Source: Piezodorus guildinii (taxonomy: Eukaryota > Arthropoda > Insecta > Hemiptera > Pentatomidae). Taken from it: a stretch of 64,000 nucleotides of DNA. The position numbers were made by a program, and so were the translations under genes. The stretch spans positions 112,900,277 through 112,964,276 of the forward strand of contig CM041297.1 in assembly GCA_023052935.1 (NCBI GenBank). Direction: 5' to 3'. Below the pieces are notes generated by a model that did not search any database, was not told the origin of the DNA, and saw only the letters and a program-made list of their open reading frames with translations. This document shows positions 46,749 through 58,539 of the stretch, piece after piece (position 1 is the first letter of the stretch; every line of letters starts with the position of its first letter).

Positions 46749-46985
46749 TTACTGTTTATCAATGTTTGTGGATCCACGGACAATCGATTTGCTATGTTTA
46801 AGTTTCTTAGCAAGTTCTCGAGCAGTTGCTTTTAAGTTTCGTCCCACCAAAGCACGCAGGACATCGATATCAAGAGAGGAAGTATTACCATTACCACAAC
46901 CTTCTTTGCCTTTTCGGCGAAAGTCTGAAGAATTTTTTGAATCACCGTTGGACATTGTAATAAAAAATGCCGCTTACACTCTAAA
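46749..46985 (-). pseudogene. Mariner-type transposase N-terminal fragment
   Basis: The minus frame reads DVLRALVGRNLKATARELAKKL, matching the second helix-turn-helix of mariner transposases (LRALVEENP...TTRELA), preceded by a GD and a basic linker as in those proteins. It breaks off after about 68 codons with no catalytic DDE/D region. Inverted repeats are not evident. A cut-and-paste relic is likely; a domesticated exon is less likely. Confidence 0.55.
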
Positions 46986-46989
46986 CTTG

Positions 46990-49900
46990 GTTTCTGGCTT
47001 TTTGTGAGAGGTTGAAATCGAGTTTAAAATCGTAACATAAAATTAAACAGTTAATCACACACAGGGGAGATATTTAGATATATTATTGTAATGATTTATA
47101 TAATATATATATATGAATGCTTTTATGAATTTACTAATGGGGTGACTACATGCGTAATTCTGCTGGTCTTCTTCTATGTGTTTGAAACAAGCAATGTAAC
47201 AACAAGAGTGATTAGTATTAAGCACTTTGGGGGTAGATATAGAAAGCGATAGAAGGGGGGGGGTGAAGGAAGGCGGAAAAGGGAAGTCATAGGAAGTGTT
47301 ATGATTGAGTAATACCGGCATTGGTAAGATTAGGTAGAGTTTATTGGCACTCCACAGCCAAGATCATTAGAGTCATGTTTTAAAATAATAGTGTCTAGAA
47401 TATCTTCAAATGGTTACCTATTGTGTTTCCCAAAGTTTGTGAAACAAGCCGTTTATTTTTTTAAACGTAAGTTTTTTTTTTTTTTGGTCAATTTTGAAGC
47501 ATCGTCTCCTAATAAAGTGTCCAGCCTTCTTTCGATTCTTATTTTTAGTAAGCAGGTGGTGTACTCTAAACGCTGTGCCACACAGTGAGAGGAACAATTA
47601 GGTAACATATCGAAAGGGCGAGGTCTTGTGAGAGTTCACGACAGTAGGAACAGTCCCCTCCATAAGCACAGGAAGGCATAATATTTTGTAATGAATTCGG
47701 ATAATAACTTCAAGTAATTCAAATATTACTTTTTGAGAAATCCTATGATATCATTAAATGTTATTTAAATAAAAAAAATAAATGACAATGTTATATCAAA
47801 ACAAACAAGTGTAACATATACATTATGAAAACATGTTTTGTTTTATTTAGAAACTCCATTTTTAGAAATTAAATATTATTTTTAATAAAGGTTCCTTTCT
47901 CGGGTCGGTAAATCCTGGTAGGTGGTTCAAGGCTATCGGGTTTATTATTGCCCTTTAATCTATAGTAAATTTAATTGTTTAGTGAAATCGAGGGATTAAA
48001 GATTTAAATGTAATGAAAATTAGTATTACCAATGTTGATAAATCTTTGAGTCAGGCCTATCTTATAACTGACATCTTAGTTAACTAATTAACTAATTAAC
48101 TAATAAGCAGCAAAATGCTACCGAGGTAAACAAATATTATCCTTTGTAAGAGAATTAAAAAGAGTGATATTCATACAAATGAATAATAAAGTAAGCGTAA
48201 ACAGATTGTTGTGTGGAGTGGTATTTTAAAGTAAACTAAAAATCATGCATTATTTTCCAAACTACATTTAAAATCACCCGGGCTTGTCTTTTGAATATAA
48301 AAATGTTAATTAATAATTAAAAATCAGAGGAATCCATTGAATCGGCAGTGGCCATTAAACGAGGGGCGAGAGAACACATTTATATCACATCAGGCCGTGA
48401 GCGATTCCATTCAGAGTTATTTACCAATCCCAGCCGGTTCATTAGGTCCAACTCGCTCCGAATGTTGCAAGCAGAGGGCTAACAGGATTTTATACTAAAA
48501 GCTTTGCTGCGGTCTAGTGTTCTTTGCTTTTACCTAATCACATCGCGGTGAAAAAGTCACGCAGTCGGAAAGGTTTTGATATTGCGCTACAAAGCGGGTT
48601 ACATTCATCATCCATTGAGCAAAGAAAAGGTTTGAAGCTACGTATAATCCGGGTTTATTGGGTTAATTGGGAATCGGTCAGTAAAGTCTATAATGATTTG
48701 TAATTTAAAAAAAAATCCAAAATAAAACGTTTTATTCCGTTAAACAACAATTATCATAAAAAGTGGCGAAATAATTTTTGCTTCATGGGTCTCTGAGTAG
48801 AGCAGGAAAAAATCCAAGGGACTCCTCAGATCCGGAAAACTTCAGAAAGAAAAAATCGCCGCATAAAATTGGTTCCGGCGAAGCTAAAAAGAGGACTCAC
48901 AGAAATGTCACATAGCTACGTACCCCCTTTCAAGTCCCTACTCGACCTACCGACCTGCAGGGCTTGAGGAGGTCTGAGGAGCATATACGCCACTGAGAGG
49001 CCTTCAGCTGTTCAAGAACACAGTTCGACATGGGCAACAATATGGAGATAGTTAAGTTTGGGAGCAAAAGATACTAAAGTTTTTAAAAAAATGTAAACCC
49101 TATAATCTGATCTAGATCATTATACCATCAGACCAAATGTTTATAGTTCAACTTCGTATAATTTTTGTTAACAATGATGAGCTAAGAATGTTTAAAAAAA
49201 AAAATATGCATCATGCTAATGCTCCTATAAGGGTAGATGCATTTGTATAAATAAAATAGTATATAACCTTTTACTTTCCCTTAGCTGATATCATGGGAAA
49301 GGAAATTATTGCGATCGTGAAACCTTTCGAATTCGAGTCACCATCAACAGAGATGCACATTTCAGGGTCTGCGGTTGTCTGTATGTGAGGCGAATTGAAA
49401 TTTCATATTTTAGAACCTTATTTGCCTAAGGTTCTACAGCGACTTTTTCAACTGAATGGGCACACAAGAAGAACTACTTTTATATTTATTATTTTAATTG
49501 AATTATTTTAATTGAACTTGCTATGATGATTTAAACTTTAGTAGGCTTTAATATCATATAAGTTTCATTTTGATCGAAATAGTCTAACAGGACTTAAATG
49601 CCGATTTTTTAAACAATGTTTCTCTAAAGAACCTTTAGTTTTGTAGATTCGAAAAAATAACCCATATCATATTGTTAGCATGGATAAAAAACGTCTAAAT
49701 ACAAACGAACGAATTCGATAACCAATTAAAGGAGAAAAGAGTAAAGGTATTTTTTCGAACACAATATTAGTGATATAGATGTATATATGCCGTTAGAAAG
49801 TTAAATATTTTGAAAACCTATATTATATACACATTGTGGAAGGTAAATTAAAGTGATTTCCTATTTTACTCTATTATGACAAACAAGATTTACTATTTTA

Positions 49901-50160
49901 CTAGTAATATATCAACTCTTACTGGAATTGAGCTCCCACTAAACAAATCTTTAACACGCCAAGCACGGTTTCGAAACGGCGCTATTTGACCCGAAAAGGT
50001 GCTTTATGTACCACGCCTCAACACACTCAGTCACCACGGCCTCAGAAAGTAAACAGGCAGCTATCGATTAGCCAATTTAGGGATCTTTAGTAATAAAAAA
50101 AAAAAAAATTGCATTATTATAGAAATAGGACGTCTGGCTTAAACAGCCTAAAAAATTCGA
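46990..50160. other. No gene seen apart from a minus-strand Rep-A piece
   Basis: It includes a TTAACTAA tandem at about 48076-48104 and a moderate-GC, non-repetitive stretch at 48330-48660 that could be conserved non-coding DNA. Rep-A occurs on the minus strand at about 49290-49930 (ttgcgatcgtgaaac, atcatataagtttcattttg). Confidence 0.45.
49290..49930 (-). repeat. Rep-A minus copy
   Basis: Begins at its 3' hairpin side (acttttcct / tttcctttcc-like region with cgatcgcaataatttcc on the minus strand) and runs into the body. The CA tract region is altered (gtctgtatgtgaggc). Confidence 0.6.
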
Positions 50161-50164
50161 AGTT

Positions 50165-50510
50165 CTTCCTTATTCCGCCACAGTGCTAGTGAAAGGTTTC
50201 CTTCGATAGAGACTTATCCATAAATCCTTTCCGCTCCAGAACTTATCTATCAAAGGGCACTCTTTTCGTTCGTTCTAAGTCTTCCAGAAGTATCTTTCCT
50301 TTTACGACAACTTCATAACGATTTTCTAACGTTCGGAACACATGTCCGAACAATCTAGCCATTCTAGTATTTCTCTTAAATGATCATATATTTAAGTTAC
50401 AGTCCTAGTAATCCTAATACGGATCTATATAAAATCCGTAAAAAAATATATTTTTAGTTTCTTCTGTCCTTTTAAGATATCAGATTCCCACTGCTTGGAT
50501 CTGACTCTTA
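50165..50510 (-). pseudogene. RTE-like LINE C-terminal relic
   Basis: The minus strand reads MARLFGHVFRTLENRYEVVVKGKI, comparable to the GH(V/I)xR ... EGK(I/V)xGKRxRGRPR region at the C-terminus of RTE-type and similar ORFs. It then degenerates. It is not the same subfamily as the RTE copy at 32.9 kb. Confidence 0.5.
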
Positions 50511-50684
50511 CGTTTAGTAGTTGTAAGTAGAGACCGGATTTTCCTGCTGTAAAAATACCTTGAAACGTGCAAAATCGTGCAGTAAAAATCTCGAAATGCT
50601 TAAATCATGCAATCAAACCCCCAAAATTATAAATTAGTGTAAGTTATACTAGATTCCAAATTAAGTTATACCACTTGTGGGCGT

Positions 50685-51650
50685 CGGGGCCCGAGGCTAG
50701 GAGATCCCAGCCCCTCTCAGTCAGTCGCGTCACAGATCTAATAAGCCAGTGGAGACTGAGAGAGGGCGCTAGAGCCACATACTCTCAGGCATGAGTGGAG
50801 AAGCTGGTCATTGCCAACACTCAGCATTACTTATTATAAGAGGTCTCTAGGCCACTGCCGCTTCAACCTACGAGGAGGGTTATAGGGATGGCTGGAGCTA
50901 GACAGTGATTGGGATAAGGGATTAGGAAGGTGAGTAAGCCTCTGGTGGAAGTTTACGAATTTAGATGGGATTAGATCTAGGACAAATGGGATATTCAGGT
51001 CATTGTGTAAGGTCTTGTTTGTAACATAATAGGGAGCATTGACTATTGTTCTGAGGACTTTGGACTAAAAAGGGATTAAATACGCTTGATGTTCGAAAAT
51101 GTAGTTTTCCCCCAGAGTTCGAGTCCGTAGGTCCAAATAGGTTTGGAGTCTGTTGAGTTCTTGTCGTTTAAGTCGAGTGTGTGGGTTCCAGGTTAGTCTT
51201 ATGTCTAGTAAGAAACCCAGAAACCGGACTGTGCCAAGCAAGGGGTATGGAGTCAAAATTGACTTGTGGACAGAATCTGCGGCGAAGGGTAAAAGTGATG
51301 TGCTTACTTTTTGATTCATTAATTTTGATATACCTATTTGTGCACCAAAATTCAATTAAGAATAGGTGTCTTTGCAGATAGGAAGATGCCATTGAGGGAT
51401 CTGAATGGGTTGATAAAATGGCAGTATCGTCGGCAAAAGTTGCTATGAAGGTATCAGGATCCGTAGGTATGTCAGCTGTAAATAGGAGATAGAGGACAGG
51501 ACCTAGGACACTGCCTTGAGGTACACCGGCCTCAATCAGGTAACTATTGGAAAATTCTGATCCAGAGCGGACTCTAAAGGAAAGGTAGGATCGTAGGATT
51601 AGATATAAGGATTGGGGTAAATGGGTTTTTAGTTTGAATAGCATTCGCTT
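50685..51650 (-). pseudogene. Jockey-clade LINE relic, sister of the 0.5-2.3 kb copy
   Basis: The minus strand carries RT from LLFKLKTHLPQSLYLILRSY through GVPQGSVLGPVLYLLF, FADDTAILS and VRFLGFLLDIRLTW. It then carries the C-terminal part missing from the first copy (NNAPYYVTNKTLHNDLNIPF-like, in shifted frames, ending PPRRLKRQWPRDLL) and a related 3' UTR (cccagcccctctcagtc). LLF is present where the first copy lacks it. There are several frameshifts. It is 5' truncated near 51650. Confidence 0.82.
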
Positions 51651-51858
51651 TTTAGCATGACAAAATATATCTCAATTCTCTCTCATAATAGCTCTTACGT
51701 TTCCGTGACAACCTTTTCTATAAGTATCCGTCACCTCCTAGTATCCTCTCTTATACTCCTCCCCTTAGATTGGTGCCTAGGATATACTATAGAGGACTTT
51801 TTGGATAAAACGAGATGTGGCCGAAGAGATAGATGAACAGCTTTCTTTGATTTATTGA

Positions 51859-52194
51859 ATGCCTCCAAGACGATTACATATTTCTCGGTGGTATTCTGGT
51901 CAAGCAAATGGAAAGCGATTTTCGGAAGGATTCCATAGAAAAGTGAAACCGGGAGAGGGTGACAAGTCCAAAAGGTCCCTTCTAAGGAAATACTTTCCCA
52001 CTGTCCGGTCACAACCAGAAGAAAAGCGGTACTACTGGCTCTCGCAATTCCACACCAGGCATGAGCAAAGGTTCGCCAAGGGGTTTTCGGGTCTCTACGA
52101 CATCACGGATAACGATTTCCCACGTCTGGTCAACAGGCATAGATACGCGTACTACAAAGATTTTGTGTATGGGTGGAAAACAGCTTTTTGGTAA
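51859..52194 (+). CDS. Unassigned 111-residue ORF, possible host exon
   Basis: ATG to TAA with an in-frame TGA directly upstream of the ATG. Codon use is mixed and much less AT-biased than neighbouring frames, which is what a real exon would look like in this genome. The protein is basic and rich in Y, W, R and F (RYYWLSQFHTRH, GFSGLYDITDNDFPRL, YYKDFVYGWKTAFW). No signal peptide, membrane segment or known motif is visible. It could be a single-exon gene, a terminal exon whose acceptor lies just upstream, or a retrocopy. It stands between a jockey relic and a LINE 3' end. I cannot name a family. Confidence 0.4.
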   Translation: MPPRRLHISRWYSGQANGKRFSEGFHRKVKPGEGDKSKRSLLRKYFPTVRSQPEEKRYYWLSQFHTRHEQRFAKGFSGLYDITDNDFPRLVNRHRYAYYKDFVYGWKTAFW

Positions 52195-52420
52195 ACACAA
52201 TTCAATATTTTGCTTGATCTGAAGCCTAATGCAAGCTGTATGCACAGTATTTTAAAATTTTAACTCCTTAATGGCAGCATTAAGTTGTTAAGCAGACATA
52301 CTTTTCATCCCATTATGCAAACCCGTATTACCTAAAAGTCAAGGCAGAACTGAAAAAACAGCCTAGTAGACCCACCTTTATTGTGGAAAAATGTGGCTTT
52401 ATCCTGAATTCCGAAGGAAA
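52195..52420. other. No gene seen
   Basis: AT-rich link between the ORF and the LINE end. It could be the 3' UTR of that ORF, but no clear AATAAA signal occurs within the first 200 bp. Confidence 0.4.
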
Positions 52421-52479
52421 TACCTACAATGTATCTACTTATTCCAATCCTTGAGAGCCAGAAAACCTTCATATATATT

Positions 52480-52830
52480 TCCCCTCCTCACTTCAACGTA
52501 TACCTAAATAGAAGATCTAAACATACTGGTTTATATATACTCCTTTTATCTTCCGAGCTACCATTAGCCATCTCAGTTCGTGAAGTACCATCCCTAACCA
52601 CATTAAAACACGACTTATTTCTCTACCTCCTAAAAGACCAATCTTCTGCACTGACTTAATTTGTTTGGACTTGAATATGCGCTTCTAAATCCTTTTAGTT
52701 TTCATTGTTTTATATATACATTTTATTTTATTTTTTTTTATTGTATATTGAGATCCTGCACTATTATTATTGTCTATTATGACAAATTGTAATAAATACG
52801 AATAAAAAAAAAATAAAAAAAAAAAATTGT
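52480..52830 (+). pseudogene. LINE 3'-end fragment with poly-A-like tail
   Basis: The frame reads ISVREVPSLTTLKHDLFLYLL, the SIRxxPSLxxFKxxLxxYL C-terminal motif of jockey/CR1-type RT ORFs, followed by a 3' UTR and an A-rich tail (52803-52827). Confidence 0.65.
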
Positions 52831-53297
52831 ATATATTAAATATATACACCTACTGAAACCTATTTAGACTTATGAATCACTGATAGATGGGACAGCAAAA
52901 ATGACTCACATTAACAAACTACAAAACTTTTCGGCTAAAACTTACAGAAACCACCATGGTACGTTTACACACTGACATTTACATGACAACTGTCAATGAC
53001 CGAATTCGGATTTACTACAAACGGTTCCAGGACGAACTACAATGGCATCCGAATACACTTATCAACAGCATGGTGACAATACTCTAGCCAGGTAACGCCC
53101 ACAGAAGAAAAAGAGGAGTAAGATACTTTCTACTTAAATAATTCTCGCTGACTTCATGCCAAGAGTGGGTGCCGCAGGGTACTGCTCTCTCTTATGCCAA
53201 TCAAGTACATTACATTGTTCGCACATTCACTAGTTGTTTATATATATTATTCAGAGGTATGAATAATGATTTAAATTCAAAAAGAAATTTTTAAAAA

Positions 53298-54180
53298 TCT
53301 GGTGCGCGCAACACATGACTTTCACTTACATCCGTAATTAAAATCAATTTAAATTTTTTTAAAAACATTTAGAAATGAAAATAAATTGTTAAGAAAATAA
53401 TTAAATTTACATGTGTTCTATTAAATAATCAATTGTATTATTATCGACGACAATCAGGTTGTTTTATCGGCTTTTGACCACTCTTCGTTAACATTTAAAA
53501 TTTTCTGTATAAGATAATATTTTTTCTAAAGTCTTTACCTTTCCAACGGTATATTATATACCCATGTTACTGTTTTAATGTTTAAAAAAACATAAAAAAT
53601 ATGTTTGCTCATTTCTCCTTTATTTAGTTATCAAATTAATTCAAAATGCATATTTAGCTGTTTTTAGAAATGTTAATCAGATGATATTGTAAATTTTATG
53701 ACATATACTAAATTAAAGGTACTTTAGAACAAGAAAATTTAAAATTTCGGCATTTAAGTCCCGTCAGAGTATTTCAATAAGAATAAAACCTAAATTGTAT
53801 TAAAACCCATTAAATTTTACATCCATCCAGCAAGTTTAATCAAAATCGTTAGAGCCGGTTCTAAGAAAATCGTAAAAACGTGCAAAATACATAGTATGAA
53901 GTAGCCCTTCCGGTCGATTTTAGTGAAAAATGTGTTGCAACGTCTCGGCCGTATAATTGTCTTAAACATGAAATTTCAATTTTGTACAACTTTTCATTTT
54001 CGTGCTGGACTTACCAAAAACATATGGACACACAAATCACACTACTTTTTGCGGGACTAGTTATTTGGGCTTGGGGGTCCCTAAAACGTGTATTTCCGTT
54101 GAAAACTGGAATTCGAAAATTTTCATGACAGCATTGCTTTCCTTTAATATATATTTCATATATAGGCCAGTGAAAGTAAA
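53298..54180 (+). repeat. Rep-A full-length copy
   Basis: TCTGGTGCGCGCAACACATG start, subterminal actttcacttac, the body, a much-reduced CA tract near 54010-54030, ccctaaaacgtgtatttccg, and a 3' end tataggccagtgaaagt. Confidence 0.78.
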
Positions 54181-54267
54181 AATCGACTTCATAGCTAGAC
54201 AAACTAGACCTTTTCCGTTCATTGTTTTTATTCTTAAGGGTCAAAAGAAATATTTTCATTCATTCAC

Positions 54268-54760
54268 TCAAAAAGAATATTGATACTTGATAAAATCTAA
54301 ATCGAATTCCTTCCAGACGTCGGAGCATGCCAAAGAGTACACAATGAATGGAGGAGAAGTGGCGTTGAGAAGACAAACAGACCCCGCATTGTGTGCTACG
54401 CAACCCCTGCGTGTGTTTGTGTTGGCGCTCGTCGGAGGCGCTAAGTGCGTACCAGAGTGCCCTGAGTGTGTTTGTGCGCTGCGGCTCCCCGCCCTTGCCA
54501 ATACTTGATAGTTGTGGACCAGTTGGCACGTTCCCAACTCCTGAAAAAGTAGCAAGTCCCACACAGTCTCTCCTTCTAAGCAGCTACCATCAGGCCATAA
54601 AGATAAAAGCAATTCCCTATATGTAAAGTCGCCTGGAAAAACTGGCAAAGCTTCAGCGGTAAATAGTGAGAGGGCGGAAGAATATGTAAGTTTATTTTCC
54701 ACTAAAGAAAAATCAGGCTGCCCGAGGAAAAGTTCATATTGTCCGTGACAGTTTTTATAC
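54268..54760 (-). pseudogene. GC-rich segment with open minus frame, possible RNase H relic
   Basis: The minus frame is open from about 54770 to 54268 (144 codons from an internal Met). It contains SSALSLFTAEALPVF, similar to the (S)xFTAE(A/L) strand of LINE RNase H domains, and upstream text YELFLGQPDFS. No other RNase H acidic residue is in place and the second half (RAGSRSAQTHSGHSGTH) is unlike any LINE domain. Plus-strand frames are also open, as expected for GC-rich DNA. This is weak. Confidence 0.25.
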
Positions 54761-55082
54761 TAACTGTTTCTGTAGAGTTTTTGGACTAAGTCCAATAGTT
54801 TTTAAGACTTTTTTAACTACTATCTTCTGTGTATTGTAGCCCATATTTCATTTCACTCAAGTCCTACTATTCAAAATATTTAGACTTATCTACTTTACTA
54901 AAAAAAAAAAAAAAAATAATAATCACACTTTAAGGTTTCAACTTTAACTTACAAGCAAAATGTATTTATTTAACATTTAAAACTATTAAATCGAGTAGGG
55001 ATGAAAAATTCTCGTGAAAAAAAATACCCATAGGTAACACTTAAATGTTTATTTACTTATTAAAGGTGGTTCGTTTGTTAAA

Positions 55083-55343
55083 GATGTATGAAATCATGAC
55101 TCTGGGGTACTCGTACCACCCTTTAAATGGGTGGTTTAACCCTGAAGAATGGTCTCTCCCATTTTGCAATGGATAAATAAAGGCATAGAAGAAGCCCTTG
55201 AAAGATTACTAGTGCATGCAGCGCATATAGCAATCCTCTTTAGAATACCTCCGGGTAATAGAAGGACAAAATGTGACATCTATACATATTACATTTGTAT
55301 TTGTATTTTGTTCTAAAATAAAACAGAGGGTATGAAAAAAAAA
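55083..55343 (+). repeat. Retroposed sequence with poly-A and 11-bp target duplication
   Basis: aaaggtggttc occurs at 55072-55082 and again at 55344-55354 directly after an A run. About 260 bp between them end with ctaaaataaaacag (a possible AATAAA signal) and poly-A. The origin could be a LINE 3' end or a processed RNA. No ORF. Confidence 0.65.
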
Positions 55344-55889
55344 AAAGGTGGTTCAAAGCCTGTGCGAATTAAGGTACTCGTTAAAGATCTCTATCCTAAC
55401 GATAAATGAATAAAAAAATAAATATGCCATACGCTCGTTGTTAGAGCCCATTTATATAGTTTCACTAGCAGGTGTTTTTCGTGCTTTCATCAAATTGCTA
55501 TTAATTATCCGTAAATAAAAAGCTATTTCTAAAAAAATAAGTAAGTAATTCATAAGATTTGAATGTCAAACCCTTGAAGTAAAAATTTAGGTCAGCATTA
55601 TTATTTTTTTTTATTAAATAGATATTTTTGTTTAAAATTTTAATAAAGCAGGTAAACTGGAATAATTACTCGAAATGACAAGCAGATATTAGAAACCTCA
55701 CTTCATTTTTTTCCACCCTTATTCATAAACTTAATTTCTAAATAATATTTGTTGATATTTCAGAATATAATAATATATTATATATATATATATAACAATA
55801 AACAGTAGTAATAGGATTATCGGGAAGAGATAAATATGATAGAGTACGAACTAGTAAGTTTGAGTAGTTCCGATATTGGTTAGCATTTT

Positions 55890-56075
55890 TTAATTAAAGC
55901 AGGTATTTCACACTTGGTCAGCAACTAATAGGATATTTAGGTCTTTGTGGAGAGCACCTCACATCACGCAAAGTCGGAACCAACATGTTATGTCACATCC
56001 GAAGGATGTTTTACTCCATTAAAAAATACTTGGACCATCAGTCGGTACTGAACCTACGACCTTAGATATATAAAG
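55890..56075 (-). repeat. SINE-A copy, degenerate
   Basis: The minus-strand SINE-A body is recognisable (acatccgaaggatg, ctccattaaaaaatac, ttggaccatcagtcggtactgaacctacgacc). A further fragment, plus strand, lies at about 55365-55415. Confidence 0.6.
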
Positions 56076-56079
56076 CCGT

Positions 56080-57280
56080 CCGTAAGAAACATATATTTAT
56101 GATAAATGATTGGCTCTTAATTCTTCCATACGTTTATTATACAATTACTATTTTATTCTACGTTTTTAGGCTTTCCTCTATCTTCTAGGTTCACAAAGAT
56201 ATATAAAAGTAATTATTACAAGAAACTTAACAGTATTTAAGAGCAGTGTTACATAAAAGTGTTTTATCTGACAGTAAACAATTGTTTCTACTATCAGTCA
56301 TATTGGTATCCATTATATCAAGTTTTGTCAAATATAAATAAAAATAAATCATTAAACATTCTTCAAATAAAATTTAACTTACACATCAAACATATTCTTT
56401 GATCCTCGATGGATTAGTGCTATCCAATAACTATATATTTGTGCGGACTTATATGTTTTATAAATTAAGGTAAGGAATGAATTAAATATATTTTGGTGCC
56501 CTAAAGATGGGGAAAATAATAATGCTTGTATTATAATTTTTTCAGAAGATTTGAGAACTAATTATTTATTATAATTAACATTTTTTTTAGAAACACAAGA
56601 ACAAAAACCATCAAATGCGTTCTAAGAGAAAGTTATTTCTACTGATTGTATGAAATGAAATATATAAACAAATTCAATTAAAAAAAGAAACAGAGAATAG
56701 CGAGGGACCTCAAATTATTTTGATTCACTAAAATCATTTCCTGCAAGTAATTCTATTCAATAAATATATTAATTAATTAAAATTTAATTACATTAAAAAT
56801 AATGAAACCTGATATAATTCCTGAAGCTGCTTCCACCGTTCATTCACTAAACATATAATTAACTTCATTAGTTATTAAAATATTTGGAATAAAGCTTGTA
56901 ATAGCCCGTTAGTAGTGGTGCAGTAGCACTTGAAAACATAAATTAATGAAAGGAACCGAAAGGGTGGGGGAATATCCAATTGAAAAAGTGTAGGGCCTCC
57001 AATAGGGCGCAGTTAAATTAATTTCAATCTCTCCCTTTCATTTCCTAATGAGTTTTTCATCGCTCTGCATTCATTTAAATATGAAACATGGCCAATGCAA
57101 GTTCGCGATTCGTAATAGGATTTGTAAGAGAAGATTTTATTCCCCTTTTTAGAAATTATTAAAGTTAGTTTTAGATATTGAGCTATATTAAAAAGAAGTT
57201 TCGTAAATATTTAAGAAGTTATAGTAAATTTAACGAAACGTACATCTTGTATTCACCACAAAAATTCTAATTACATGAGG
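56080..57280. other. No gene seen; non-repetitive patch at about 56880-57130
   Basis: The patch (gtagggcctccaatagg, atggccaatgcaagttcg) is not repeated elsewhere here and could be conserved non-coding DNA, like 48.33-48.66 and 15.95-16.13 kb. Confidence 0.4.
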
Positions 57281-57351
57281 ATGAGGAACATGGTTGGAGG
57301 TGTGATCATCATAAAAATATAGAAACTTATGAGTAATACTTATAGTAATAG

Positions 57352-57396
57352 TGTGCGACGTTTCGGCCTATATTTTGGGCGTTTATCAGAGATAAG
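57352..57396 (-). ncRNA. Degenerate hammerhead-like motif
   Basis: On the minus strand CTGATAA replaces CTGATGA, losing a conserved core G. GAAACGTC is kept. Confidence 0.3.
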
Positions 57397-57660
57397 ATAA
57401 ACAAGATGACAATCAATGCTATTAGAAAGTTAATAATAAGTTAGGTACATTAATATGAAGACAGAAATACAATATGAAAAAAACATAATATTTAATCAAA
57501 TAAAAATTATAATAAAATGACAGTAATAAAATATGGAAGGAAACATAAAATTAATAAAAATTAAATTTTATTGATTACTAATAAGTAATATAAGTAATCA
57601 ATAATAAGTAATAATTATTATTAATTTTCTAATAGCATTGCTTGTTATATTGTTTTTCTT

Positions 57661-57702
57661 AGTCCTGATGAAGGGCCAAAATGAAGGCCGAAACTCGGAC
57701 CA
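57661..57702 (+). ncRNA. Hammerhead-like motif, right arm (57 kb element)
   Basis: CTGATGA, A, stem GGGCC/GGCC, GAAACTC. The core blocks are intact, and one G after GAAAC is missing relative to the 43 kb version. Confidence 0.35.
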
Positions 57703-57825
57703 AAATGACAATAAGTATTACTTATTAGTGCGTATATCTATTTAATGACCGCATCCCTAACTATCTTTCTCATCTAATATTCTCATCGACCAACTAATCT
57801 CCATAACTATAAAATAATAATTTAT

Positions 57826-58275
57826 TTATTTATGCCAGGACAAGTCTCTTTAGAATGATACCTATGATAATATATATTGGCTTTAGTAGCTTATAGTAAG
57901 AATATCAAATACAGTAAAAAGTGACAAGCAAAAAAAAAAAAAAAAAGTCAGATAATATAATAGAAAATAAAATATAAGATAATGGTAGGTATCTTCTAAC
58001 ACCGTGACAAAGAAAAGAAATATACGTACTATAATTATCTAATTAAAAAAAATTTAATAACGAAAATCTTCATTTATAAGATTTTATTTTCTGTTTACAC
58101 ATTTTCTATTTATAGCTGGATCTAGACAGGATTCTTAGGATATTTAATGGACAGGAAGTAATAGAATAGACGGGATTTCAAGGTCGAAAGGGTGTTAGAA
58201 TCACGGACATCAGAAGTAATTGAGCTTGATTTGGAAGAGGATCGGATAGCTCTGTGGCCTTTCATTAGGTGCTTG
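57826..58275 (-). pseudogene. LINE 3'-end fragment
   Basis: The minus strand reads RDSNTLSTLKSRLFYYFLS before a stop, then a 3' UTR ending ggacttgtcctggcataaat and an AATAAATAAA tail. The 3' UTR tip matches the plus-strand relic at 59.3 kb. Confidence 0.68.
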
Positions 58276-58539
58276 CATAGATTGCTTACATTAGAATAAA
58301 TATATCAAATACTGAAACTAATTCAGACATTATCAAACATTTTTCTTGGTTTATTCCAAAAAATTAGCAGATGTATCTTGGAAGATTAGGAACATGAACA
58401 AATCCTGGTAATCAAAACCACACGTCGTACCATTGGAAAAAAATGGCGATTTGAAAATAAATTTTATTTATGGGCGAATAGTCCCTTAAAATGACCAAAG
58501 TGTGTAAAATATCCCACATATTCCGACCGTCTGATTAAA
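58276..58539. other. No gene seen
   Basis: AT-rich spacer between two LINE fragments. Confidence 0.45.

Larger units (their letters stand above)
57286..57806 (+). mobile_element. Inverted-arm element with hammerhead-like motifs, copy 3
   Basis: Homologous to the 42.7 kb element: the left arm begins gaggatgaggaacatggttgg, the right arm ends with ctatctttctcatc, and a tail taatattctcatcgaccaac and on follows, parallel to that element's tail. The centre is AT-rich and short. I could not find a target duplication. Confidence 0.68.
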
